Assembly (NCBI RefSeq): GCF_002835995.1
Contig: NZ_PJBZ01000057.1
Span: 1-62,839, forward strand
Direction of reading: 5' to 3'
DNA length: 62,839 nt
Source: Psychromonas sp. Urea-02u-13
Lineage (GTDB): Bacteria; Pseudomonadota; Gammaproteobacteria; Enterobacterales; Psychromonadaceae
Of the stretch, positions 9,901 to 22,100 are shown in pieces (positions within the stretch are counted from its first letter, which is position 1; each line of letters starts with the position of its first letter). Both the position numbers and the translations under genes were made by a program. The notes under the pieces are model-generated. The model saw nothing but the letters and a program-made list of their open reading frames with translations, searched no databases and was not told where the DNA came from.

Positions 9901-12900
9901 CAAGGCGTTTCATTAGCACTCACTCAAGGAGACCGAAAAGATAAACAATTAGTCGCTTTTATCGTCACAGAAGGGACTGATTTACATACTGCGGTACAAG
10001 CACATCCAGCACTACCAAGCGCATATAGTGATCTGTTCCTAGAGCATGGAGGTTATTCACAAAGCGCACAGGAAAATTCCCAGATTGCAGATTTCTTACA
10101 CCACCATTTATCAACCCAAGTGTCTGACACGGTTCAGGCTAAAACGGTAGATGAATGGATGCATTCGTATAACACCACGGAACAGTATGCCGACTTATTT
10201 AAGCAATGGTTAGCGTTGCTTTCAGATCGTGGTTTGGTCTCTAAACATAGCCAAGGTGACACCACGACTTACCAATTACTGAATAACACAGATCTTAACA
10301 ATCAGCTATTAATAGGAACACAATCTAGCCAGCTACTTGCGAAAATACTAAGAGGAGAATGCGACGCTTCTGAACTACTCGAAAGCCAGTTATCTCCTGA
10401 GGCTATGTTATTTAAGCAAAGTGATTTCCAACATCAGTTACAGCAAATTATTACGGCTATTTCAACGCTTGCAAGTAAATTGGGAGAAGCGCTGAACATG
10501 ATTGAAATAGAGTCACGAACAGGTCTTCTAGCGGATCATATTACGACTATTTTAGGCGCCCAAAAAGTTCGATATAGCGCATTCGATTCCTCACTTGCAA
10601 TGACTCAGCTCGCCACAGATCGTTTAAATAGAACGGCCCACGCAGAAGCGCGTCACATAAGCAAAACGATTCCAGAGACACTCAAAGGCAGTGCTGACGT
10701 ACTGTTGATCAATAACGTATTACATCGTCAACAGCGCCCTATTGCGTATCTTCAGCATATCAAAACATTACTTGCTTCTGATGGCTTAGCCATTGTGACA
10801 GAAGTCACCCTGTTAGATGATGCATCATTGATCAGTGCCCAAGTCATCGAAGCAACAAAACCCAGTTTGCTGTCTGAACATTTCTTATGCGACGCTTTTA
10901 AGCAAGCAGGCTTGCACCTAGAACATCAAAGCACTGTAGGAAACCATGCTCTATATGTACTGAGAAACCGCAATCCAGTGTTCAAAGTCGATACCACTAA
11001 ACTTATCGCTAAATTAAGTGATCAACTGCCTCATTATATGATCCCTAAACGATTTACTTTTATGGAGGCGCTACCACTAACAGAAAATGGCAAAGTTGAT
11101 CGTCAATCACTGACTAATGCCACCCTTGCACAATCTGAAAATAATATTGAAACGACACCCTTAACGACCTATAACGAAATAATTCTCGCTAAAATATGGG
11201 GCTCACTTTTTAAAATGGATCACATTAATAAAGAAAGTGATTTCTTCCTTATGGGGGGCGACAGTCTTCTTGCGACCCGTTGCATTGCTGAGTTACAGAA
11301 ACACGCATTGCAAGGAAGCCTTAGCGAATTATTTACAAAAACCACACTCAGTGATTTTGCTACAACGCTGGTGCCTAGTGTACAAAACACATTGGTTAAA
11401 CAGGATCCTTTGAATATATGCTTAGAGGATCGACATATTCCCTTTCCTTTGACGGAAGTCCAACAAGCCTATTGGATAGGTCGTCAACAGGGATTCTCCT
11501 TGGGCGAAAGTAGTTCACAATTTTTTATAGAATTCAGAGTCAGTGAACTTAACGTAACACGCTTTAATCAGGCAATAGACAAGCTGGTTGCACGCCATGA
11601 CATGTTGAGAGCAGTGGTTCGAGATCACCAACAACTCGTTTTGTCCCTGGTACCTTCGTTTGCTTTGAAATGTCATCTATTTGATGACATTAATGACCCA
11701 CAAGCCGACATTATTCGCGATACATTATCGCATCAGGTTAAGAATCCCGAGTGTTGGCCTCTATTTAGTATTGAAGCAATAGTGAATCCGTTACAAGAAG
11801 CACGCTTGTTTATCAATCTAGACAATATGATGCTTGATGGTTTAAGCATGAAAATTTTCTTATCTGAACTTGAAATCTTCTATCACAACAGCGCGCCTAA
11901 ACTCCCAAAATTAAATGTGACATTTAGGGATTATGTCAATTGGAAACATAGCGAAAATAAATTAGCTAAAAATGAAAATCATCAAGGTAAGGCCTACTGG
12001 CGTGATCAGTTAATAAACCTTCCATCTGCGCCTAATTTACCCATTCAGTCAGATCCAGATCAAGTACACAAACCTAAGTTCATTCGAGTAGAAACAAAGC
12101 TCAGTCCTGAAGAATGGGCAGCACTAAAAGAGATGGCAGCCAAACAAAAGGTGACCCCTTCAGCCATTCTTATGTGTGCTTATGCGACGACGCTATCCGC
12201 TTGGAGTGATAATAAAGCACTTACACTTAATCTAACCCTGTTTGATAGAAAACCCGCTCATCCTCAAATAAACCAAATAATGGGTGATTTTACCACTTTA
12301 TTATTACTGGCATGGCACCCAGAAAATAACTGGTTAGCAACTTTAAAACGCTTGCAAGCACAGTTAGCAGAAGATCTTCAGCATAGTGATATTTCAGCGG
12401 TATGGGTGATGAGAGAGCTTGCTAAGCAACAGAGCGCGACAAATACCTCGATGCCAGTGGTATTTACCAGTGCACTGGGCACATCGGAGGGCGATTTTAT
12501 GCCAAGTTCAGATTGGCTAACACCTACTTGGGGTATTTCTCAAACACCTCAAGTATGGCTTGATCATCAAGTCTATGAATCTTCAGGATACCTATGCCTC
12601 AACTGGGATGCGGTTGAAAGCTTACTACCTCAGCCACTTCTAGAGAAAATGTTTAGCCATTACATTGCGTTACTCAAAATGTTAGCCCGAAAACCAGAAT
12701 GCTGGTCGATGCCGTTAAATCAACTTGTTAGCGAGCAAAAAAACATATCCCGTTTTACAAAAAAAGCGCCGTCATCAACCTTATATGTAGTCAAAGGCAG
12801 TGACTTCGATCCTATCACAATAGGTAAGATCCAAGCGGTTTTCTACCAGATAGTGAACCTGTCTGTGGGTGAAAAAGAAAACTTTTTTGATGCTGGGGCT

Positions 12901-13107
12901 AATTCGTTACAACTTGTTCAATTACACGGTTCACTTCACAAGCTTGGCATGATTCTGTCTGTTACAGACTTGTTTACATACCCATCACCTCGTTCGCTCG
13001 CAACAGCCCTGACAGGGAAAGCAACGTTTTCAAATTCTCCAGATACATTAAAACTCAGACAAAAAAGACAATCAAAGAGAAAAAATAATCAGTACCAAAG
13101 TACTTAG
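6958..13107 (+). CDS. irp2: Siderophore NRPS Irp2 (HMWP2-like): ArCP-Cy-A-(pseudo-MT)-PCP-Cy-PCP
   Basis: First assembly-line protein: salicylate is loaded on its aryl carrier domain and condensed and cyclised with cysteines to give hydroxyphenyl-thiazoline-thiazoline. The 2049-aa length is close to HMWP2 (about 2035). Domains in order: ArCP with Ser39 in GLDSMF; Cy1 from about 100 with DLLVMDASS; adenylation domain about 560-1400 with core A3 near 700; an insert about 1010-1345 resembling a methyltransferase; PCP1 with Ser1436 in GGDSL; Cy2 from about 1495 with DNMMLDGLS; PCP2 with Ser1983 in GANSL. Specificity residues (DL-Y, M-S, M, IW) fit cysteine. The insert has IESRTG where an active enzyme has E-G-GTG, so it is probably dead. 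The ribosome site is weak. Confidence 0.93.
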   Translation: MINKKNIISQFKQEICLFVAIHPASLKDSDNLFEIGLDSMFLMRMVNKFRRAGHKITLKEMYEHPTICEIKTLVERKFYANSQINKVTPSSQSYSTMNDGAPFPMTPVQLAYYIGREPSQPLGGNGCHLYQEFNTENLDLVQLNLAINKLIQRHPMLSVSFHSDGTQRWIKPTDKQKITVHDLSLLSVEKADHKMICTRNKLSHRVLDVQHGQTFDIQVSVLNNQQYRVHVNIDLLVMDASSFSLFFNELSALLKGEMLQDIPNDYDFCSYLQQESCELNIQKKNSYDFWKSQYATLPAAPNLPLKIEPAQLSKPKFSRRRHSLEKAEWVKLQHLSAINQVTPTMVLATLYSAVLSRWSGQKKLLLNITLFDCHPFNEHVDKMLADFTNILLLDININEANACALIKTHQNRFSELYEHRMISGVEVLRDLKKKGTHPHGAPVVFTSNLGKSLFGDDINGPLGQLGWGISQTPQVWLDFVAFKYDEGINLQWDSIDDLFPEALVDTMFQSFTSLVSYMLDSEAHWKKPLPDLLPKSQKEIRKALNKPQATAPLGLLHERIFEQAEKHPNRIAIISANNKLNFESLALHAKKLALQLINAGLKTGDHIAISMKKGPGQIVATLAILYAGGVYVPIAPNQPLSRRKAICESAKIRIVIRCKMAQETMVWTNAIHLNWQDVSIETLQQPCQGRRAHDKAYIIYTSGSTGTPKGVVISHQAALNTCIDINTRHNVTHTDRILALSALQFDLSVYDIFGVLATGAALVLPEENQLRDPMAWNNLVQAHQVTLWNSVPALFDMFLTFCEGMKFTTPSNLRTVMLSGDWIDLSLPERLHRYNSATTFSAMGGATEAAIWSNEYIVKDVDPSWQSIPYGYPLTNQAYRVIDEIGRDCPDWVDGELWIGGVGVALAYWNDNQLTSQKFIEQVNVETAEIQRWYRTGDTGCYWPDGTLEFLGRKDNQVKVGGYRIELGEIDAAFSRIAGIRQGVSLALTQGDRKDKQLVAFIVTEGTDLHTAVQAHPALPSAYSDLFLEHGGYSQSAQENSQIADFLHHHLSTQVSDTVQAKTVDEWMHSYNTTEQYADLFKQWLALLSDRGLVSKHSQGDTTTYQLLNNTDLNNQLLIGTQSSQLLAKILRGECDASELLESQLSPEAMLFKQSDFQHQLQQIITAISTLASKLGEALNMIEIESRTGLLADHITTILGAQKVRYSAFDSSLAMTQLATDRLNRTAHAEARHISKTIPETLKGSADVLLINNVLHRQQRPIAYLQHIKTLLASDGLAIVTEVTLLDDASLISAQVIEATKPSLLSEHFLCDAFKQAGLHLEHQSTVGNHALYVLRNRNPVFKVDTTKLIAKLSDQLPHYMIPKRFTFMEALPLTENGKVDRQSLTNATLAQSENNIETTPLTTYNEIILAKIWGSLFKMDHINKESDFFLMGGDSLLATRCIAELQKHALQGSLSELFTKTTLSDFATTLVPSVQNTLVKQDPLNICLEDRHIPFPLTEVQQAYWIGRQQGFSLGESSSQFFIEFRVSELNVTRFNQAIDKLVARHDMLRAVVRDHQQLVLSLVPSFALKCHLFDDINDPQADIIRDTLSHQVKNPECWPLFSIEAIVNPLQEARLFINLDNMMLDGLSMKIFLSELEIFYHNSAPKLPKLNVTFRDYVNWKHSENKLAKNENHQGKAYWRDQLINLPSAPNLPIQSDPDQVHKPKFIRVETKLSPEEWAALKEMAAKQKVTPSAILMCAYATTLSAWSDNKALTLNLTLFDRKPAHPQINQIMGDFTTLLLLAWHPENNWLATLKRLQAQLAEDLQHSDISAVWVMRELAKQQSATNTSMPVVFTSALGTSEGDFMPSSDWLTPTWGISQTPQVWLDHQVYESSGYLCLNWDAVESLLPQPLLEKMFSHYIALLKMLARKPECWSMPLNQLVSEQKNISRFTKKAPSSTLYVVKGSDFDPITIGKIQAVFYQIVNLSVGEKENFFDAGANSLQLVQLHGSLHKLGMILSVTDLFTYPSPRSLATALTGKATFSNSPDTLKLRQKRQSKRKNNQYQST

Positions 13108-13116
13108 TCGTCATAT

Positions 13117-13136
13117 GTTCAGCCTTTGAGCTGAAC
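13117..13136 (+). terminator. Short hairpin in the irp2-irp1 gap
   Basis: GTTCAG and CTGAAC flank an 8-nt loop, followed by ACTTTTATCC. It lies in the 60-nt gap between two genes that almost certainly share a transcript. It is more likely an mRNA processing or stability element than a full terminator. Confidence 0.35.
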
Positions 13137-13167
13137 ACTTTTATCCCCCGTGATTCAGAGAGGAAAA

Positions 13168-16100
13168 ATGGAAGAATTAAACGTTATATATGGTGATAGC
13201 GATCCAATTGCAGTCATTGGATTAGCTTGTCGATTTCCTAAAGCGCCAGATATCGAGAGTTTCTGGCACAATTTAATCAATGGTATTACAGGGCAATCAC
13301 GCTTTTCTATCAATGATCTTGAAGAGGCAGGGATTTCACCCTACATATACAAAAACGAAAATTTTGTAGCAAGTGGCGCAGTTATTGAAAGACCGGAATA
13401 TTTTGATGCGGCTTTATTTGGTTACTCTCCTAACGAAGCATTATCGATCGATCCACAACAAAGGATTTTTTTACAAAACGTATGGCATGCACTTGAACAT
13501 GCAGGTCACCCACCCACAGAGGTTAAAACAAAAACCGGGGTATTTGGCTCAATACGAACAAGCACTTATCCATCATTTAAGAATTTTAATGTCACACAAG
13601 TTGGGCAGGTTAAAGGTTTACAGGCATTGGTTGGCAATGATAAAGATTATCTAGCGACGCGCGTGTCACACAAACTCAATCTAACAGGCCCAGCGTTCAC
13701 TGTTCAAACAGCCTGCTCTAGCTCTCTGGTTGCAACGCATTTAGCCTGTGAAAGCTTGCGCTCTGGCGAATGTGATATGGCGATTGCTGGTGGCGTCGCA
13801 GTTTCCTTTCCACAGAAATCAGGATATGAATATCAACCGGGAATGATATTTTCACCTGATGGATTATGCCGTCCATTTGATGTTAATGCCAACGGGACAT
13901 TTGGCGGTCATGGCGTGGGCAGTGTCGTTCTAAAACGCCTGGAAAATGCCTTGCAGGATGGGGATAACGTATTGGCTGTGTTGCGTGGCAGCGCTATTAA
14001 TAATGACGGTCACGATAAAGTTGGCTTTACCGCACCTTCGATGAGTGGCCAAGCACAGGTACTCACTGACGCAATCCACTTAGCGGATGTTAAGCCTGCT
14101 GATGTAGAAATGATCGAAACACACGGGACAGGCACCAAACTCGGTGACCCTATAGAAATAGCAGCAATTAAGCAGGCATATCAACGTCAAGAAGCGCCGA
14201 CGCCCTGTTATCTCGGATCAGTGAAAAGTAGCCTTGGGCACTTAGATACAGTCGCTGGCATTGCTTCTCTTATTAAAACAGTGCTTTCAGTCTCAAGGGG
14301 TAAAATTCCCGCCACTCTGAATATTGAACAAGCCAACCCGGCATTGCAACTAGACAACTCAGGCTTCGAACTTGCTGAAAAAACATATGATTGGCAACGA
14401 GATATCCGCACGGCCGCCGTTTCCTCATTTGGTATAGGAGGCACTAATTGCCATATTATAGTGCAATCGACACCTAATATTAACCAGCCAGTAGCACTAC
14501 AAAAGTCTGATTCGCCTAGTTTATTTATCTCTGCTAACAGCGAGTATTCCTTAAGAAAACTCGCAAAAGACTATGCGCCTCTGTTAAGAGAAAACAATAA
14601 TTTCGACGATATTGCGTTTTCTGCTTTAACAACAAGAGTAACAAACCTGCCTTTTCGATTAGCCGTAAAATGTAAAGCTTCTTCTGCCACATTACTAGAG
14701 CATTTTTCGACATCTGCTGAAATAGGAATAAATCTACAGGCTGGTCGCGAACTAGCGCAAAAAAAAGTAACTTGGTGCTTCACCGGTCAAGGTAGCCAAT
14801 ACGCAGGAATGGGACGTGAAGTTTACTCAGCTTGTTGTGTTTTCAAGCAGAGTATTGAAGCGAGTCAATCATACAGTCAAGGTTTAACTGAATACTCGCT
14901 ATTAGATGTCATGTTTGGTAACAAAAGCGATTTACTAGGGCAAACAGATTACGCTCAACTTGCGATTGTTGCATTTGAGATTGCAATGATGGAACACTGG
15001 AAAAGCAAAGGTTTTTCTCCTGACTTGGTACTCGGGCACTCTGTCGGAGAGTTCGCAGCCTGCGTAACAGGCGGTTATTTAACGCACCAGCAAGCCATTC
15101 AATTAGTCGTTAAGCGCGGCCAATTAATGCATGAATGCGCTAAACTCACGACGGGGAAAATGATCGCCGTCTTTGCCAGTGAGCACGACTACAAAAAAAT
15201 CACAGCCTTAGCTGAGCTAGATTTAGCGGCCTGTAATGGACTGAATCATTGGGTATTCTCAGGTCATGTCGGCGCGATTGAGCGCGCTAAAATGGCGCTA
15301 AAATCAAAAGAAATTAACTTTCGCATACTCGATGTGCCCTGTGCTGCACACTCTAAGTTACTCGACGATATACTCTTACCCTTTTCTAATTTTGCAGACA
15401 ACATTTCAGTAACCACTGGGAAAATCCCGCTTATTTCTTCACTAACAGGGCAATTGCTCTCATCTTCTACAGCGCTAAATGGGCATTACTGGTCTCAGCA
15501 TATGCGCAAACCAGTTAAATTTAGACAAGCCATTAAAACGGCATTATCTCAAGGTAGTCAAATTTTTGTTGAAATTGGCCCAGATGCCCACCTTTCAACA
15601 ATGGGTAAACGCGAAGATTGGCAGCAAGAAACAACTTGGTTATCTAGCCATAAGCGGGATATTAAACAGGATAAATCAACGTTAAATGTACTACATGGGC
15701 TTTACGTAGCAGGATTAGAGGCCGATTGGCTATCACAGCTTAAACTATCAGGCCACAAATGTGCCCTTCCTCTCTATACTTTTGATGAACAAAAATACTG
15801 GTACGAAGCAGAAACCTGCGCAGCCTCTAATCCCGTATCGAGTCCAGTATCTAGTCGCGCTAAAATGCACGATGAAGAAACGAGTGTATTGCCGGAAACG
15901 CTGGAGTCCTGCTACGACCAGTTGCGCTGTTGTGCAATTCAAGACTTCGTTGTTCAGTGTCGCGTAAAGCAAAAATTTACGCTAAAAGATATCATTCGTG
16001 GGGGGCGTTTACTGCCACGGTATCGACTCCTAGTACTCGATCTACTAAAAGTACTCACAGACTACGGTTATTACACTCATAAGCACGGCGTATTTGAACA

Positions 16101-19100
16101 AACAGATACCCCATTGCTAACAGCAAAACAGTTAACTGGCGCCTTAAGAAAACATCTAGAAAAGTCTATTGAAAATACTCAACTATCTTATGCCTCAATT
16201 AATAACTTAGTCCAATCACCATCTTTGTTAAAAGCAAAACTGAGCCGTTTTGATAATGCGCAAGGAAATTGTATTGAGGCCGATATTCTGCTCACGCAAG
16301 CGAAACAATATACGCTAGCGACATCCGCTAAAAAACCTGCTTTTCTGTCCAATAATAGCAACATTATTTATCAAAACTGGTCAGTATCTAAAGCAGAAAA
16401 AAACTTGCAAACGGCACTCTCTAAAAATATTACCCTATTGGTCAAAGAAGACATCTCTGGCTGGGAAATTTCCCAGTCAAGTACCCTCTCTGTTAGTGAT
16501 ATTGGTGAAGTTGCTATCTGTTCATTCTCTGGCATGTGGGGTCAAATCAAGTATCAGATTCATGCTAAATCGCCTCGAGGAAATTGGCAATGGCTTGCTG
16601 AGGCAAAAACAAAAGACTTCGTATCATCAAACAGTGCTGAATTACTCAGCGCGCCTCATAACCATTATCAATGGCAATGGCAGGAAATTAAGCCCGGAGA
16701 ATCATGTCAATCATTACCTAACGACATTATCCTAAAGGCGTTAAATTCTCCGGGCCAAATTCACTCGGTAAATTCGACTCAAAGTTTGCTTTCATTACCC
16801 GAAGGTGACTTGAATGATATTAGCGCGTCGATGGCGAGTGCATTAAGTTCTGACTATGACACTCTTTACATACTAGCTTCTGGCGCTGTACATGCCCAAA
16901 AAGAAGATAATATTAGCCCCGAAAAATTCGCTCTTGTATCGCTATTGCGTGTTGCCCGTAAAGAATACCCTAACAAACGTATTCTAATGCTCGATATTAA
17001 TAGCACTGACTCAAGCCTCATTGCTGAGGTAATTAATAAAGCACCTTTTGATAACACCTCTGAAATTGCTTATCGCGAAAAATCCTATTTCAGCCCATCA
17101 CTAAAACATGCAGCGACATCAGGAAACCATGTACCAGCGCACTGGTTCGCATCTAAAGGGTGGCATTTAATCACTGGGGGAATGGGTGGTATCGGCCGTG
17201 TAATGATTGAATGGCTCGCTTTATCTGGCGTAAAAAACATTGCCGTATTAGGTCGTTCTGTACACCAGGATTGGCATGACTTTACACAAAAAATAGAGGC
17301 GATGGGTTGTTTAATTAAGACCTTAACATGCGATCTTGCTAAACCAGGAGAACTTGATAAAACGCTCTTAGAATGGCAACCAACACTGCCGATTATTGGG
17401 GCGTTTCACGCAGCAGGCGGTGCTACACATGGCACATTAGCTAACTGGCCTGAACAAAACAGCACGTCATTAATCCAAACAAAATCCATTGCTATGAAAA
17501 CCTTATACCAATGGCTAACAGCACATAATGCCCAATATCTTATTGGTTTCTCTTCTGTAGCAACGCTTGGTGCTAAAGGCCAAGGTCTTTACGCTATTAC
17601 CAATGCTTATCTAGACGGATTTTCTCTGCAACAGACGGCCCAAAGTGGTTGCCGTGTTATGAGCATTGGCTGGGGTGCTTGGGACAAAGTCGGTATGACA
17701 AACAATCAAATGTTGATTAATAAGCTCGCCGAGGATGGTATGCATACTATGCAGGCCCAAGAAGGATTGTGGCACTTGAGCCAATGTTTATTAAACGGGC
17801 AGACACATTCGATGGCTATGAATGTGGAAAGCTCACATGTTAATTTTGAGGGGCTCTTTGCAAATAACACAGATCAAAAAGCGGATCGTAATTTAGACCT
17901 TCTATGCAAAGCAACAGAGACAGCCCTAACCAGTCAGAAGCAAATTAAGCAAATTAAGCAAATTAAGCAAGAAGATCTACCTGGATGGCTTACTGAACGT
18001 ATTGTTTATCAATTAGGTCTTTCTGCCTCCGTGGCAATCGATAACACACAAGATTTGTTGCAATTGGGTATGGACTCTCTGCAGTTTTTAGAGCTGAGTG
18101 CGGTTATTCAGAAACAGTTTAATGTAAAAATTAACGCTGAAGAAGCCTACCAGAATATGTCAATTGAAGGTTTGACAGTTCTGATACATGAGAAATTACA
18201 AAGTGATAATCAAGCACCACCAGCACTACCCTTTGTAGCAGAGAATAACGACAAGTACGCTCCTTTCCCACTAACACCTATCCAGCACGCCTACTGGATA
18301 GGAAGAGAATCTTGGATTGAATACGGGGGCATCGCATGCCATGTAGTATTTGAGTGGGATAAAGACTTATCTGATTTTAATCCTCAAAAATTTGAAAGTG
18401 CGTGGAACGCACTCATTGAGCGTCATGACATGTTACGCATGACAGTCACTTCTGAAGGCGAACAGGTTATTTTAGAAAAAGTACCCTCATTACAAATCCC
18501 ACAATCAGATTTACGTTTTCTATCAGCATCTCAACGACACAATGAACTCATGAACACGCGTAAAACAATGAGTAACGAAGTTCGTCCTGCAAATATTTGG
18601 CCATTATTTGATCTACGACTAAGCCGTATTTCAGATACAAAAATCAGATTGCATATGAACTTAGATTTACTCCAGTTTGATGTTCAGAGCTTCAAAATAA
18701 TGATGGATGATCTAACCGATGCCTATCAAGGTTTAACGCTGCCAACTATGCCAATCACATTTCGAGATTATGTTATGCATGAGCATAAATTGAGACAACA
18801 GTCTGACTGGAAAGCATCTTGGGATTACTGGCAAAAAACGATTCCTACGTTACCAAAAGCACCACAACTTCCGTTAAATTCTCGATATAACAATGAGAAA
18901 CCTAAATTTATTACCCTTGAAGGTAAGCTGGATTCTGAGCACTGGAAAACCTTGAAATCAGAGTGGCAAAAATGGGGGATAACACCTTCGGCAGGCTTGC
19001 TTACCTTGTTTTCAGAAACGTTAGCACAACATGCTGAATCTGCAGATTTCACTTTAAACATGACGTTTTTTAATCGTCAGCCCTTCCATAAAAGCGTTCA

Positions 19101-22100
19101 AGAGATCATTGGTGATTTTACATCGGTACTCTTGATGGACTTTATGTTGTCAAAACCAGCAAGCGTAAAAGATCGTATGCTAGCAACACAAAACAAGCTT
19201 TGGCAGCGCTTAGGTCATAGCCAAGTCAATGGTGTTGAAGTGATCCGCGAGATGGCGAAGCACTTAAAAGCAAGTGGTAAAATGAGTCAGCAGGATGCGA
19301 GCCAGCCCTTGACCCCTATCGTTTTTACAAGCCTGCTTGGCATGTCGATGGATGGTATGGATATTGAAAAGGCAATGACCAGTATGCTGGGTGATCCTGT
19401 CTTTGTACTCAGTCAGACACCGCAGGTTTGGCTTGATCATCAAATCATGGAAGTAGATGGCGACCTCGTCTTCAATTGGTACTGCATGAGTGGCGTTTTA
19501 GAGAATGGTTTACTTGATAAGCTATTCAGTGATTACAACCAAAAGTTATCTGAAACGGCTAATAATCCTATATTAATGGAGCGCTTAGTTGACTCAATAA
19601 CATTAGATTCACTAGAGCAACCATCGTTAAATCTAAACGTTAATTTTCCTAAAATAGAGTCGCATATAGAAGAGGAAGTCAAAAGTGCCTGGGAGTTCCT
19701 TGAGCATCAGGCCCTTTCTGGACTATGGGATACATTAACCAACCATCAGCTCTTTGTTTGCCCAGGAAAAACTTACAGCGTAGAAAAAATTCGTCATCAG
19801 CTCAACGTGACAACAAAACACGTTAAGTTGATAGACCTATGGCTAGACCAGTTATGCAGAGATAACGTGCTGCTTAAAAACGATATTGGGTTCGAATTTA
19901 CGGGGGAATTCCCTCTACCACCAGCATCTTCTCTACCTGATAAAAATTGGTGTAAATGTTTATCACAGTACCTTTCTGAAAATATTAGCGCTCACAAAGC
20001 TCTACTTGATGGCAGTAAATCTGCATTAGAACTTTTATTTAAAGATGACCAGGTGACCGATAGCCTTTATCGCACTAACCCATCATTAAAGCTACTTAAT
20101 GAAAGTGCTGCGAAAGTGGTCGAAGCGCTGAGCGGTAACGCGTTCAAGGCCTTCAACGTACTGGAAATTGGTGCAGGCACAGCTTCTACAACGCGAGACA
20201 TATTGGAAAAAGCCAATAATACGATTAACCATTATCGTTTCACGGATATCTCGCAGGTATTTTTACAGGAAGCAAAACTTAAGCTCTCCGATTACTCTCA
20301 AGTGAGCTATCAATTATTCGACATTAACAAACCCGCTGATACAAGCCTCAATATAGAGGGAGGTTATCACGCCATTATTGCGGTTAATGTATTACATGAT
20401 GCAGAAAACTTACCAGCAACATTAAACCGTCTACGTGCTTTACTTGCACAGGATGGGCACTTAATTTTGATTGAAGCAACTGATCAATTCAGCCCAATGC
20501 AATTAGCCACGGTTGGATTTATAGAGGGAATTAACGCATTCAGTGATTTCAGGGAGCAACAAAAAAGTGCCATGCTTAGTTTGCCCACTTGGTTAACGTT
20601 ACTTGAGGAAAATGGTTTTGAGCCTCAATTGAGCTTTCCTAAAAGTGAACAGTCTGTTTTAAGACAACACTTAGTGGTTGCAAAAATGAACATTTCTGCG
20701 ATCAAACAAACAATACAGCACGACGTTATTGCCTACCAAGTACCTGCTGTGATCAGCGAACCATTACCAAATCCACTGCCAAATACTTCAGCCTTAAACA
20801 AGATTCAACATTTATGGTCTTCAATGCTTAATGGTGAAATAAACCAAAGTAGTGATTTTTTCCAAAGTGGCGGAGATAGCTTAATGGCCACCAAAATGGT
20901 GGTCGCACTAAACAAAGCGGGTTTCACTAAAGCGAGCTTACCTTTGATATTCGAAAAATCTGTTTTAACGGATTTTGCATTAGCTATCTCCAATGCCCCA
21001 GAGACAGCCACAGATACAAAGCCCCACGAGCTAACCTGTTCAACATTAACAAAACAAGTCGAAAATATACGTTGTGTATGGGAGAACTTGCTTAACCAGA
21101 CCGTCATCAATAATACTGACTTCTTCCAAGATGGAGGGGACAGCCTAATGGCCACTAAAATGGTGGTCGCATTACAGCAAGCAGGCCTTGCAAAAGCTAG
21201 CCTTCAACAAATATTTGAACAACCTATATTCTCTGACTTTTGCAGAGTAATGGGAGAGGCTGACTCACGTTGCCAACTATCCCCCCTAAAAGATGTTGTT
21301 AAACAGAACGAATATACTTTAACAGCATTGCAAAATGCTTATTGGTTAGGTGAAAGCGATATGTTTTCCCTTGGCAAAGGTATTGCACACTTTTATGCCG
21401 AGTTAGAAATACAAAACCTTAACCAAGATAGATTCACGCAGGCTTGGAATGAGCTAATTAAAAATCATGATCAACTACGTGGCACAATCAAAGACGGTCA
21501 ATATCACATTGCGACTAATGTCCCTTATTACCAGCCTCAATATGTCAATTTGACGGCGGAAGACGAATCAAGCAAACAACGTATCATCAATGACGCGAGA
21601 CATAGAATAGCAACGAATGGCATATCAACTGATCAATGGCCACTTTTCGATATTAGTATCGTTCAAACAGACAGAAAAACCAGTTTGGTTCACTTGGTTA
21701 TCGACCTTGTAGTCGCTGATGGCCGAAGCCTCAATCTTATTTTCACACATCTGCAAATTTTATATCAAGACATTAATGCCAAGCTTGATCTTTGCTCTAT
21801 TACTGCAGGCCAATACCTTGAACAACTTGATAACCTAAAAACCACTGCAGATTATCAAATCGCTAAAGACTATTGGCTAAACAGGCTTCCCTCTTTACCA
21901 GAAGCTCCAGCACTACCACTCAATGACAAAAGGCTTAATACTCTTTCTCAAAGTGTACTAACACACAGTATTAGCAAGGAAGAATGGGCGCAACTTCGCC
22001 AGGTATCTTTAGCCAATGACGTGTTACCTTCAATTACGATGCTAGCAACGTTCTGCCTGGTATTAAAGAAATGGAGTGAAACTAAACACTTCTCTATCAA

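Noticed and set aside
20805-21155. Minus-strand open frame of 116 codons inside irp1
   Set aside because: It is a shadow of the duplicated PCP region, with no ribosome site and no recognisable protein.
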